Below the pieces are notes generated by a model. The model was not told where the DNA came from. It made no database searches and worked only from the letters and a program-made list of their open reading frames with translations. A stretch of DNA of 23,080 nucleotides from an uncultured bacterium (GTDB taxonomy: Bacteria > Bacteroidota > Bacteroidia > Bacteroidales > Muribaculaceae): assembly GCA_946184715.1 (NCBI GenBank), contig CAMHGU010000012.1:1-23080 (forward strand), read 5' to 3'. The position numbers and the translations under genes were made by a program. Shown one piece after another: positions 7,338 through 17,232 of the stretch (position 1 is the stretch's first letter; every line of letters begins with the position of its first letter).

Positions 7338-7781
7338 ATGAAGAAACCGATAAATAGAACCACAGCAGTGCAGCTCGCCAAGTACGCAGTCATTGGCGGA
7401 ATGAACACACTTATAACGCTCATCGTAATATGGATATGCAGCAAGCTGATAGGCATCAACTTCTATGTATCCAACATCATAGGCTACATAGCCGGCCTTA
7501 TCAACAGCTTCATCTGGAACAAGACGTGGGTATTTCACAGCCACGACAAGAAGCTGCAAAGCGAGGTGGCGCTATTCCTGGCAGGCTTCCTGCTATGCTA
7601 CGGCATTCAGATATTGACGGTGTGGGCCGTGATGCTGCTCAACCCCATCATCAAAGAGACGCTATTCGACATCAGCCCCGACGACTTCACCAAGTCGGTG
7701 GCCACGCTGGCGGGTATGGTGGTTTACACTCTTGCCAACTATATCTACAACCGCTCCATCACGTTCAAGACGCGTAAATAA
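7338..7781 (+). CDS. GtrA family membrane protein
   Basis: A 147-residue protein with four hydrophobic segments and the GtrA/DPMS_2 hallmarks: an N-terminal KYAVIGGMNT segment at 15-24, NKTWVF at 61-66 between the second and third helices, and a C-terminal NYIYNRSITFK at 134-144. Family members are thought to move lipid-linked sugars across the inner membrane or assist glycosyltransferases in surface polysaccharide assembly. No glycosyltransferase partner is next to it here, so the role stays open. The start at ATG 7338 is preferred to an in-frame TTG six bases upstream. Confidence 0.87.
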   Translation: MKKPINRTTAVQLAKYAVIGGMNTLITLIVIWICSKLIGINFYVSNIIGYIAGLINSFIWNKTWVFHSHDKKLQSEVALFLAGFLLCYGIQILTVWAVMLLNPIIKETLFDISPDDFTKSVATLAGMVVYTLANYIYNRSITFKTRK

Positions 7782-7788
7782 ATACCAA

Positions 7789-7824
7789 TAAGGCGCCACC
7801 CTCACAGTTAAGGATAGCGCCTTA
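7789..7824. terminator. Bidirectional terminator between convergent genes
   Basis: TAAGGCGC at 7789-7796 is the exact reverse complement of GCGCCTTA at 7817-7824, an eight-base-pair stem with a 20-base loop. It sits between the stops of the GtrA gene (7781) and the minus-strand thioredoxin-like gene (7854). A T run (7828-7831) follows on the plus strand. On the minus strand the flank is weaker (ATTGGT). It plausibly serves both transcripts. Confidence 0.7.
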
Positions 7825-7853
7825 GCATTTTCGGTCACAATAAGCTGCGGTGA

Positions 7854-8900
7854 TTAAACCGCGCCCATCAGCCGGGCCACATCAGCTTTGAGCTCTTCGC
7901 CCTGCTTGCCGCGCGACACTATGGTGCCTTGCGGGTCGAAGATGATGACACACGGGATGCCGCTGATGCCATAGGCCGTGGTGGCTATGTCGCCGGTGTT
8001 GAGAATCTGAGGCCACACGATATCGTAGCGCTCGATGGCGCGGAAAGTGTCGTCGGCATTATAACGGCCGCAGGTGACGCCCACCACGTCAAGTCCCTTC
8101 TCATTGTAGGTGGTGTAGAGGTCGTGAATGAGGGGTATCTCCTTGATGCAATAGGGGCACCAGCTTGCCCAGAAATCCACGAGCACATATCGGCCCTTGC
8201 CCACGAAGTCGCTGAGGTGCATCACGGCACCGTCTTCGGTGGTGATGGCGAAATCGACCATCTTGGAGCCTACGCCGTGCTCTTCGCGCTGCTTGGCATT
8301 GTTGAGCCAGCGCTCCACGCGCTTCATCTCGCGGAGCTTCGAGGGCGCTTTGTCGAGCACGGAGTCGAGCTGAGCCGAGCTCATCTCGTAGGTGTAGTTG
8401 AAAAACGCGTAGTAGCCTACGGGGTTACGCTTGTTGTCGTTGAAATACTCCTTGTAGAGCGCCGTAATCTGGCGGTCGATGTCGCGGCTGAAGGCGTCCT
8501 TCTCGGCATCGGAGAGCGAAGCAATCTGCTGCACGCTGTCGTTGGCGGCCTCGAGCTTACCTTCGGCCTTAAAAAGCTCACTGAGAGTGACGTTGTGATC
8601 GGTACCCGTGATTGTGTACTCCTTGGCATCAAAGACGATGTCGCCCGACTCAAGAATCAAGGTGCCTCGCGCCGCGCCTATAATCTTGACCACGCGCGGA
8701 TTTTTCTCAATGCCGGTGAAAATGAGCGAGTCGCCGGTCACCGAAGCCGTAGCGATGGTGTCGCCGGTGTCGTAGTCGGTAAGATAGGCCGTTTTGCCAT
8801 TCTGGGAGCCGTCGGCCAGCATAGCCTTCACACGGTACTTTCCCGAGTCGCAGCTCGCGAGCATCGTTACTGCCACGAGCAAAATAAGTAGTTTTCTCAT
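7854..8900 (-). CDS. TlpA/ResA-like thioredoxin-fold lipoprotein with DUF4369-like N-domain
   Basis: A 348-residue lipoprotein: a signal peptide with lipobox LASC puts the lipidated Cys at 17. Residues about 20-110 look like the DUF4369 beta-domain common in Bacteroidales thiol-disulfide proteins, followed by a helical linker (110-205). A redoxin/thioredoxin fold at about 210-345 has the CPYC active site at 248-251 (in FWASWCPYC) and the cis-proline loop SGIPCVIIF. It probably acts in the periplasm or at the outer membrane as a disulfide reductase, for example in cytochrome maturation or redox stress. The redox partner is unknown. It has its own promoter, separate from the cca operon upstream. 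Confidence 0.9.
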   Translation of the reverse strand: MRKLLILLVAVTMLASCDSGKYRVKAMLADGSQNGKTAYLTDYDTGDTIATASVTGDSLIFTGIEKNPRVVKIIGAARGTLILESGDIVFDAKEYTITGTDHNVTLSELFKAEGKLEAANDSVQQIASLSDAEKDAFSRDIDRQITALYKEYFNDNKRNPVGYYAFFNYTYEMSSAQLDSVLDKAPSKLREMKRVERWLNNAKQREEHGVGSKMVDFAITTEDGAVMHLSDFVGKGRYVLVDFWASWCPYCIKEIPLIHDLYTTYNEKGLDVVGVTCGRYNADDTFRAIERYDIVWPQILNTGDIATTAYGISGIPCVIIFDPQGTIVSRGKQGEELKADVARLMGAV

Positions 8901-8932
8901 CGTATATTTAAGTTAGTGTTGATTTCTTAGGA

Positions 8933-8940
8933 CAAATATA
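8933..8940 (-). promoter_or_regulatory. Promoter box of the thioredoxin-like lipoprotein gene
   Basis: On the minus strand this reads TATATTTG, a perfect TAnnTTTG box, 32 bases before the start codon. A good TTTG element about 20 bases further upstream is not visible, so only the proximal box is claimed. It lies in the 62-base gap after the cca stop codon. Confidence 0.6.
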
Positions 8941-8962
8941 TGAATTTTCGGGGAATTATCAT

Positions 8963-10408
8963 CTACTTAACGGGTGATAGTCCCATAGTGGCGGCCTTTT
9001 CGAGCATAAACTTGACGGCAGCGTCGTAGTCGTTGGGTATCACGCCGTCGAGGATAGCGTCCTTGATTGCCATCTTTATTTCACCCACGGGGGCTGAGGG
9101 CTTCAGCCCGAAAGTGGCCATAATCTCGTCGCCGCTCACCGGCGGCTGGAAGTTGCGGATACGGTCGCGCTCCTCCAGCTCCACGAGCTTGCGGCGCACG
9201 AGGGCGAAATTCTTGAGCAGGCGGCGCACACGCTCGGGATTCTTCGACGTGATGTCACATTCGCAGAGCAGCATCAGGTCGTCGATGTCGTCGCCGGCAT
9301 CGAAGAGCAGTCGGCGCACCGCCGAGTCGGTAACGATATCCTCCACGAGGGCGATGGGGCGCATGTGAAGGCCCACAAGCTTCTGCACATACTTCAGGCG
9401 GTCGTCCATAGGGAGCTTAAGGCGCCTGAAGATGGAGGGCAGCATCTTCTCGCCCTTGAAGTCGTGGGCGTGGAAAGTCCAGCCTATCCCGTCGTCCCAG
9501 CGCTTTACTACGGCTTTGCCTATGTCGTGGAACAGCGCGGCCCAGCGCAGCCACACGTTGTCGGTCAGCCCGGCCACGTTGTCGAGCACCTGCAGGGTGT
9601 GCAGGAAATTGTCTTTGTGGCCACGGCCGTTGACCGTCTCCACGCCACGCAGCGCGGCAAGCTCCGGCAGTATGATCTCGAGCAAGCCACAGCTTTCAAG
9701 GAGCGCGAATCCGCGCGAAGGCACCGCAGAGCGCATTATCTTCATCAGCTCATCGGCGATGCGCTCGCCCGAGATAATCTCGATGCGATTGCGATTGCGG
9801 ATTATGGCCTCGAAGGTGGCGGGATAGATGTCGAAGCCCAGCTGAGTGGCGAAGCGGATAGCCCGCATCATTCGCAACGGGTCATCGCTAAAGGTAATGT
9901 CGGGGTCGAGCGGAGTGCGTATGATACCGCGCTGCAGGTCGGCAAAGCCGTCGAACATATCAATCAACGTGCCAAAGCCCTCCTTGTTGACCACAATAGC
10001 CATAGCGTTGATGGTGAAGTCGCGGCGGCGCAGGTCGTCGTCGAGAGTGCCGTCTTCCACTATCGGCTTGCGGCTCCCACGCATATACGACTCGCGGCGC
10101 GCGCCCACAAATTCCAGCTCCTGCCCGTGATATTTCACCTGCGCGGTGCCGAAGTTGCGAAACACCGCGAGCGTGGCATCTTTGCCCAACTTCGCCGCAA
10201 CCGCTTCGGCAACCTCGATGCCGCTGCCCACGGTCACAAAGTCAATATCCTTAGAGTCGCGCTCAAGGAAAATGTCGCGCACATAACCGCCCACCACGCA
10301 GCATCGGCGATTAAGCTCATCGGCCACGCCGCCCACAAGGCGAAACACCTTGCGACGCAGCCGCTGCGTTATCTTCTGCTTATATTCTTTCTGTAATTCT
10401 TTATCCAT
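8963..10408 (-). CDS. cca: CCA-adding tRNA nucleotidyltransferase / poly(A) polymerase family, with HD domain
   Basis: A 481-residue class II nucleotidyltransferase that builds or repairs the 3' CCA end of tRNA from CTP and ATP. The head has GGYVRD at 40-45, the catalytic DID at 54-56, and RRRDFTINAMAI at 127-138. A flexible-loop/neck segment DPLRMMRAIRFATQLGF lies at 176-192, followed by an HD phosphohydrolase-type domain (H270 in NFLHTLQVLD; H294-D295 in LFHDIGK). Poly(A) polymerase I is a related alternative, but the HD domain and Bacteroidales context favour a tRNA enzyme. Its ATG overlaps the stop of the M24 gene by a single base, so it is the last gene of the def-to-cca run. Confidence 0.92.
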   Translation of the reverse strand: MDKELQKEYKQKITQRLRRKVFRLVGGVADELNRRCCVVGGYVRDIFLERDSKDIDFVTVGSGIEVAEAVAAKLGKDATLAVFRNFGTAQVKYHGQELEFVGARRESYMRGSRKPIVEDGTLDDDLRRRDFTINAMAIVVNKEGFGTLIDMFDGFADLQRGIIRTPLDPDITFSDDPLRMMRAIRFATQLGFDIYPATFEAIIRNRNRIEIISGERIADELMKIMRSAVPSRGFALLESCGLLEIILPELAALRGVETVNGRGHKDNFLHTLQVLDNVAGLTDNVWLRWAALFHDIGKAVVKRWDDGIGWTFHAHDFKGEKMLPSIFRRLKLPMDDRLKYVQKLVGLHMRPIALVEDIVTDSAVRRLLFDAGDDIDDLMLLCECDITSKNPERVRRLLKNFALVRRKLVELEERDRIRNFQPPVSGDEIMATFGLKPSAPVGEIKMAIKDAILDGVIPNDYDAAVKFMLEKAATMGLSPVK

Positions 10409-11604
10409 CAGTCAAGTTGTATCAGGTCTTCGGGGAAGACGGTGAGATTGTCCAACCCGCGGTCGGTCACCACATAAGTGTTCTCAATACCCACAGCGCC
10501 CACGCCCGGAATCACAAACTTAGGCTCCACGGCAATCACATTGCCCACTTGCAATATCTCTTTGCTGCGATGATGCAGCACCGGCAACTCATTGACCTCG
10601 AGGCCGATGCCGTGCCCCACAAACGAGGCTTGCTGCCTATGCCCCATAAAATAGGGAGCGAAGCCGGCCTTCTCGACCATCGCGATGGCCATATCGTAAA
10701 GCTCGGCAGCCGCCGCGCCGGCGTGGCCACGCCGGGCTATGGCGTGAGCTATCTCGATTGAGAGATTGTGGGCATCGATAGCCTGCTGCGGCAGTGCGCC
10801 TACGCTGTAGGTGCGTGTCATATCGGTCATCCAGCCGCCGGCATTGCCGCCGAGGTCGATCATCACCGCTTGCCCGGACTTGATAGCGGAGCCGTCGGCG
10901 CCCACCGGCAACGCGGCGCTCTGCCCGGCGCCGCCCATAGCGAAGTCGTAGGCCGAAGGCTCATCGGCATTGTCGCCCGTAAGCAGGCTGCCCATATACA
11001 TCTCGAGCTGGCCGCCGCGCATTCGGAACAACCCGATGGTGCCGGCTCGCCGAAGCTCGCGCTCTACCTCAATCTGCAGCTCTACATCGGTCATTCCCGG
11101 GCGATAGAGCTTAGGAATCTTGGAGTAGGCACAGGCTTGAATGGCCGCGCTCGCCCGCAGCTGCTCTATCTCCCACCGGCTCTTCACGGCACGCTCGGCC
11201 GCAAGGATGTCGGATGCCGACACGTGGCTCGACTGCGGGAAGATATTAGCCAAGCGCACCACGGTGGAGTAGCTCTCGATATCGTATTCAAGGCCGAATG
11301 TAGAGGGCAGTGGCTTGCCGTGACTTTGCAACCATTGCGGTATCTCTTCGGGCTTGCGGATAAGCGCCATTTCGCCTATGAGGAGCGGAGCCGGCCGCCT
11401 GACGAAGAAAGTCACCTCGCCATCGCGCGCGATATAGGCGTAGCCGTTGATGATGGTGCCAGCCACATAGAGCAGATTGGCATTGGTCGATACGATTATG
11501 GCATCAAGGCCCTTACGGCGCATCGCCGCGGCAGTGCGCCCTACTCTATCTCGCAACTCCACGGCCGGAGCGTAACCTCGTTCGATAGTCATCGTCGACG
11601 TCAT
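10408..11604 (-). CDS. M24 family (Xaa-Pro aminopeptidase-like) metallopeptidase
   Basis: A 398-residue pita-bread metallopeptidase with an N-terminal creatinase-like domain (about 15-140) and a catalytic domain (145-380). All five metal ligands are present: D250 (VMIDLGG), D261 (MTDMTRTY), H331 (GHGIGLE), E360 (AVEPK) and E374 (IENTY). The second-shell histidine found seven residues after the ligand His in E. coli aminopeptidase P is Asn here (N338). The other catalytic-site His (position 243 in E. coli) also appears replaced, in GAGQSAALPVG. So it may be a specialised dipeptidase or a non-prolyl member of M24. An alternative start lies at residue 5. The start overlaps the HAD gene stop as ATGA, so they are coupled. 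Confidence 0.88.
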   Translation of the reverse strand: MTSTMTIERGYAPAVELRDRVGRTAAAMRRKGLDAIIVSTNANLLYVAGTIINGYAYIARDGEVTFFVRRPAPLLIGEMALIRKPEEIPQWLQSHGKPLPSTFGLEYDIESYSTVVRLANIFPQSSHVSASDILAAERAVKSRWEIEQLRASAAIQACAYSKIPKLYRPGMTDVELQIEVERELRRAGTIGLFRMRGGQLEMYMGSLLTGDNADEPSAYDFAMGGAGQSAALPVGADGSAIKSGQAVMIDLGGNAGGWMTDMTRTYSVGALPQQAIDAHNLSIEIAHAIARRGHAGAAAAELYDMAIAMVEKAGFAPYFMGHRQQASFVGHGIGLEVNELPVLHHRSKEILQVGNVIAVEPKFVIPGVGAVGIENTYVVTDRGLDNLTVFPEDLIQLD

Positions 11605-12232
11605 TTAAGCGTTACAAAATAGTTGACAAGGCGCGTGAAGGTAGCGAAGCGAATGTCGGCATCGGCGCAACGTCCGAAGCCGTACTCCACGAAGGCGAAT
11701 TGCTGGCCGGCACGGTGGGTCTCGTCGCAGTCGTGCTGCGTATCGCCCACATACACGGCGCTGTCGGCCCCGTTGCGCCTCATTATCAGCTGAATATTTT
11801 CAGCCTTGGGCAGCCGGGTCTCGCCATTGGTGAGGGTATCCACAAAGCAGTCGTGCAGCTTGGTGTAAGCCAAGAAATTGCGCAGCCCGGTGGCGCTGCA
11901 GTTGCTCACCATCATCAGCGGGTAATGCCGCGCCAATCGGCGCAGCCCTTGCTCCACGCCGTCCATCAGCCGGCCACCTATGAGCGGCATCAGCTCGGCC
12001 TCCACTGCCATCAGGCGCATCATATAGGTCTCCTTATCCACGGGCATACCCTCGGGGAAAAGACTGTCGAAGATGTCGGCGAGCGGTTTTCCCATCAGGC
12101 TGAGCAGGCTGCGCCCGGTGACATTACTCTCGAAGCCGAGGCGCCGCGAGGTCTCGTTCCACGTGCGCGCGTAGGAGTCGGTGGCGTCCCATAGCGTGCC
12201 ATCCATATCAAATATCAAGCAGTCGGGACGCA

Positions 12233-12236
<4 letters not shown>
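11601..12236 (-). CDS. HAD superfamily phosphatase, phosphoglycolate phosphatase-like
   Basis: A 211-residue haloacid-dehalogenase-type hydrolase. Motif I is FDMDGTLWD with D10 and D12, followed by a helical cap at about 18-85. Motif II is MVSNCSATG, motif III Lys is in RLPKAENIQ, and motif IV is VYVGDTQHD. It dephosphorylates a small metabolite in the cytosol. Phosphoglycolate or a pyridoxal/nucleotide phosphate are typical family substrates, and which one is not decidable here. Two adjacent ATG codons (12234-12236 and 12231-12233) overlap the ettA stop, so translation is probably coupled. Confidence 0.88.
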
Positions 12237-13918
<1,682 letters not shown>

Positions 13919-13932
13919 AGCTCTGCGGGGGA

Positions 13933-14502
13933 TTAGCGGCGTCGGGGTGCCACGCTTTTGGTTTTATAATCACAATAGGCAGTGCCGCGCAGGATGCTAT
14001 TGAGCTTGCCCTTAATCAGTTGCTTACGAATGGGCGACAGGTGGTCGATAAACATTTTGCCCTCGAGGTGGTCGTACTCGTGCTGAATCACGCGAGCCAG
14101 ATAGCCCTCAATCACCTCGTCGTGGGGCTCGAAATTCTCGTCGACCCACGTCAGGTGAATCTTCTCGATGCGGGTCACGCCCTCGTGGATACCCGGCAGG
14201 CTGAGGCACCCCTCTTCGCGTGTTTCCTTTTTGCCGTCGGTGAGCACCTCGAGGCGCGGGTTGATAAGCGTCATCTTAACGCCCTTAAGCTCCGGGTAAG
14301 TGTCGCCCACGGGGTCAACGTTGATAACCACGATGCGCTTATCAAGCCCTATCTGCGGAGCAGCCAGGCCTATACCCTCGCTGTCGGCGAGTGTTGCCCA
14401 CATATTTTCGAGCAGCTGCTCCAGTCCTTCGTAATCCTTAGTGATGTCGGTTGCCACCTTACGCAGCACCGGCTGTCCGTACAAATAAATCGGTAAAATC
14501 AT
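13933..14502 (-). CDS. def: Peptide deformylase
   Basis: A 189-residue iron/zinc deformylase that removes the N-formyl group from new proteins. The three family motifs are intact: GIGLAAPQ (43-50), EGCLS (97-101, metal ligand C99) and HEYDH (141-145, ligands H141 and H145, catalytic E142). It begins the run def-ettA-HAD-M24-cca. Only 39 bases separate it from the accessory gene upstream, with no clear promoter box in the gap, so its promoter is either inside that gene or further up. In relatives I recall def lying next to ruvX, from which it is separated here by two extra genes. Confidence 0.95.
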   Translation of the reverse strand: MILPIYLYGQPVLRKVATDITKDYEGLEQLLENMWATLADSEGIGLAAPQIGLDKRIVVINVDPVGDTYPELKGVKMTLINPRLEVLTDGKKETREEGCLSLPGIHEGVTRIEKIHLTWVDENFEPHDEVIEGYLARVIQHEYDHLEGKMFIDHLSPIRKQLIKGKLNSILRGTAYCDYKTKSVAPRRR

Positions 14503-14536
14503 ATCTTTAATTTCAGTTGTTATTATAATCTATTCT

Positions 14537-14557
14537 GCCGGTTATATATTCTCCGGC
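14537..14557 (-). terminator. Weak hairpin at the end of the tailspike-like gene
   Basis: GCCGG at 14537-14541 and CCGGC at 14553-14557 form a five-base-pair stem with an 11-base A+T-rich loop, spanning the stop codon (14542-14544) of the 892-residue gene. There is no strong U run on the minus strand, so if it works it is partial. It is the only candidate boundary between the accessory genes and def. Confidence 0.3.
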
Positions 14558-17220
14558 ATTATCACACCCTTCGGCTCGATCCACTCAGAACCGTCGTATA
14601 TCCACTGACGATAATAGCCATTGTCAAAGAGAAGCAACTTATCGCCTTTTGTCCATTCTCCCACAATGTCGGGTTGTCCATTTTGCAATACAGTCAATGA
14701 CGACAGCAGGCATTCCACGTTCTCTCCGTGATACTGCACTCGCTCTACGTTGCCGTTGACCGCAGGAGTGGTGAATCCGGGGGATGTCTCGCTTGGTGCC
14801 GTACCCGCTCCCCACTCATATCCACTCAGGTTCTCGCCGTTGTCCCAATAATGGGTAGAGGCGCAAACCGGCAACGCTACCGCCTTTCTTTGGTAGCGGA
14901 TAGTTTCAGTCGGATTGCCGTTCAGAGGCGGATCTTCGCGTTCAGTCAACTTGGCTATGCGTTCCATATACAGCCACATCTGCCCCATTGGCAGATGCAT
15001 ATTGCTGTAATCGGTGGAGTTGCCTATCACGAGGCGAATGTTCTCATATATCAGAGGGGCGGCTTTGGCTGCATTGCTATGATTAGGCAAGTATGTGTCG
15101 GGCATATTTATCGGCCCGTGCATCAGTATCTTCCGGCGGAAGTCAAGGTACAACCAAGCCTTGTATTGATAGCTCGGCTCAAAAGCTCGGTTGTCTTTCC
15201 ACCCGTTGACGTATGGAATCAAAGCGGGAGTTGCGCCTTCCGGCAGGTTTTGATTATATTTCTCGAGCTTTTTTTCTCTTTCTGTGCGGCAGTCGTGCTT
15301 ATTAAGCCGCATTGTGAGCGTATATTGCTGCATTTTCTTAAGAGCAATCGGCTTGGGGGTGACGTTGAAGTCGTTGATGCTGCAACCGCAGGAGGCGATG
15401 TGACTTATCTCATTGAACTCCTCAAACGGCTCATAGCTGTCGCTGTCTTCCACAACCTGCTCGGTGGGTTGGTCGTGGTCTAAACTAAGCCAGAACTTCG
15501 CCATATTAATGCCTACGTTGCTGCTCTCTCCATTGCGATGACGATTGGGGGAGCGGAAGCAATTCCGCATCTCAATGCATGCGTATCGGTCGATGGCCAC
15601 ATCGTAGGGCGACAGGCTCTCGGCGGCGGTGACGAGCTGGTCGGCCACTGCTGCAAGGAAGAAGATGTTGTCGGCCATATCCACTACCGAATGAAAGTAG
15701 TAATAAAGGTCGCTGTCCGTCTGTCGTATGATGATTGACGGGCGACTGCCGCGCCAGAAGAAGTTGTCGCGGATGCCGACCGCCGCGCTTGCTATCGTGA
15801 GCTTCGCGCCGTATTCTACATGGTTGCTTTCGAATGTGATGCCACGGCACATCTCTATCAGAGAGTCGCTGTTGAGAATGTTGCCGGCTACTATGCCGCC
15901 GTTGCAGTCGCGCAAGTGCAAAGCTCCTATCTTTTCGCAGTAGTTCACCACGTGGTTGCCGTGGAAGCGGAGAGCGTCGCCGTAGCTGTGGAGATGGAAA
16001 GCGTAGATTTTCTCGGGATAGAGAGTGTCGAGATTGTCATCACCTGTAAACTTAGGGCAATGGAAGGTACACTCTTCTATATGACGGGCATCGGCATACA
16101 TATTAGTCACTGCAAGAGCTTGGCTAAGATTGCTGACTCGCACTCTCGTCAGCCGTATGCAGTAGGCTGCCAAGATCCCTCGCAGAAAGCGATAATCGGT
16201 GCCGCCGGGAATGTCGGTCCGGCTCGTCAAAGCGATGTCGGCTATCTCTGTTCCTGTGGGTGGGGTACTCTGAATGGCGGAATATTCTATTGACTTCGGG
16301 TAGTTTCGAGGCTCGGGGACCGGGGTAATGTCTCTCAGCGACACAGCATTGCCGGAGGGTGAGGCAATATTGGTAAGGCCTTCGATATCGCGCCCTTCAT
16401 AGAGCATATTGAATTTATCGGCTATGTTTGCCAGTATCATATAACCGTTTGGCTTCGCCTCGTCGAACGCAGCATTGTTGTACCAATCGATATGTGAGAA
16501 GTGGCGTGGAAAATCGACATCATCGAGCGAAAGGTTTTTCATAGTTTGACTTGTCGCTATTTCCGGATGATTGTAAAAACCGTTGTCATTTCTCGAGCTT
16601 GCTGATTCCCACGCGAACAGCACTGTTCCCCAACCGTCGCTTGTGCTCGCGCTGTTCCATTCTCCTCTTAGCTTGATTCCGGGCAGCATACGGATATGTC
16701 GGCTCAACTTATACCAACCGCGAGGAATGAAAACCTCGCCGCGTTGCTTGAGTCGAATCGCCGCGTTAATCGCCGCCGATGCATCGGAGATGTCGTTCAT
16801 TTTCTCCAACTTATCTGCAGGGGTTGGTTGGTCTTTTGCCTCTTCTATCAAAGCACTGCAATCTTTTGCGCCGAACCACTGTGGATATGCTCGATCCATT
16901 ATCCAGTTTTGAGGGTAATGGTAGGTAATATTATCCTTGTTATATGTTCTTGATGAGCGGAATTCAAATGGGTTGTTTCCCGCGAAAATATGTTCGGGAT
17001 TGGCTAATAAAGTAATATTGTCGCCCTCAATTATTATTGTGGCGCCGGTATCGTTTACCAACTTACCCCCATCAAACACAATCGTTGAGTTATCAGCGAT
17101 TGGGAGTACGTGATTGGATGCGATGTCTCCTTGCGCAAAGTGAATTTCCTCTTGGATGACAAAACGTCCACCTTCGCTCAGAAGAGCAATGAAATCAGAA
17201 ACACTTGTGTAAATAGCCAT
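14542..17220 (-). CDS. Tailspike-like right-handed beta-helix protein (pectate-lyase-3-like)
   Basis: An 892-residue protein with no signal peptide or membrane segment. The N-terminus (residues about 20-75) has a NSTIVFDGGKLVND segment like the head of Bacteroidales phage tailspike and pectate-lyase-superfamily proteins. Residues about 113-190 (WFGAKD, SDASAAINAAI, GEVFIPRGWYKLS) match the start of the pectate-lyase-3 / beta-helix family. A long solenoid follows to about 550 (GNHVVN, CNGGIVAGN, ESNHVEYGA turns), then a beta-rich C-terminal part ending in a WTKGDKLLLFDNGYY / WIYDGSEWIEPKG segment. The substrate and whether it has enzyme activity are unknown. It is more A+T-rich than def/ettA and lies 12 bases downstream of the 696-residue gene. 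No phage head, tail or integrase gene accompanies it. Confidence 0.7.
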   Translation of the reverse strand: MAIYTSVSDFIALLSEGGRFVIQEEIHFAQGDIASNHVLPIADNSTIVFDGGKLVNDTGATIIIEGDNITLLANPEHIFAGNNPFEFRSSRTYNKDNITYHYPQNWIMDRAYPQWFGAKDCSALIEEAKDQPTPADKLEKMNDISDASAAINAAIRLKQRGEVFIPRGWYKLSRHIRMLPGIKLRGEWNSASTSDGWGTVLFAWESASSRNDNGFYNHPEIATSQTMKNLSLDDVDFPRHFSHIDWYNNAAFDEAKPNGYMILANIADKFNMLYEGRDIEGLTNIASPSGNAVSLRDITPVPEPRNYPKSIEYSAIQSTPPTGTEIADIALTSRTDIPGGTDYRFLRGILAAYCIRLTRVRVSNLSQALAVTNMYADARHIEECTFHCPKFTGDDNLDTLYPEKIYAFHLHSYGDALRFHGNHVVNYCEKIGALHLRDCNGGIVAGNILNSDSLIEMCRGITFESNHVEYGAKLTIASAAVGIRDNFFWRGSRPSIIIRQTDSDLYYYFHSVVDMADNIFFLAAVADQLVTAAESLSPYDVAIDRYACIEMRNCFRSPNRHRNGESSNVGINMAKFWLSLDHDQPTEQVVEDSDSYEPFEEFNEISHIASCGCSINDFNVTPKPIALKKMQQYTLTMRLNKHDCRTEREKKLEKYNQNLPEGATPALIPYVNGWKDNRAFEPSYQYKAWLYLDFRRKILMHGPINMPDTYLPNHSNAAKAAPLIYENIRLVIGNSTDYSNMHLPMGQMWLYMERIAKLTEREDPPLNGNPTETIRYQRKAVALPVCASTHYWDNGENLSGYEWGAGTAPSETSPGFTTPAVNGNVERVQYHGENVECLLSSLTVLQNGQPDIVGEWTKGDKLLLFDNGYYRQWIYDGSEWIEPKGVIMPENI

Positions 17221-17232
17221 AACTGTCGTTTG

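Noticed and set aside
7929..8891. Plus-strand open frame (320 codons) opposite the thioredoxin-like lipoprotein gene
   Set aside because: The minus-strand gene has a lipobox, a CPYC site and a promoter. The plus frame has none of these and begins after a terminator.
9365..10396. Plus-strand open frame (343 codons) opposite cca
   Set aside because: It lies antisense to cca, whose catalytic motifs are intact. The translated product is low-complexity His/Ala/Leu-rich with no domain.
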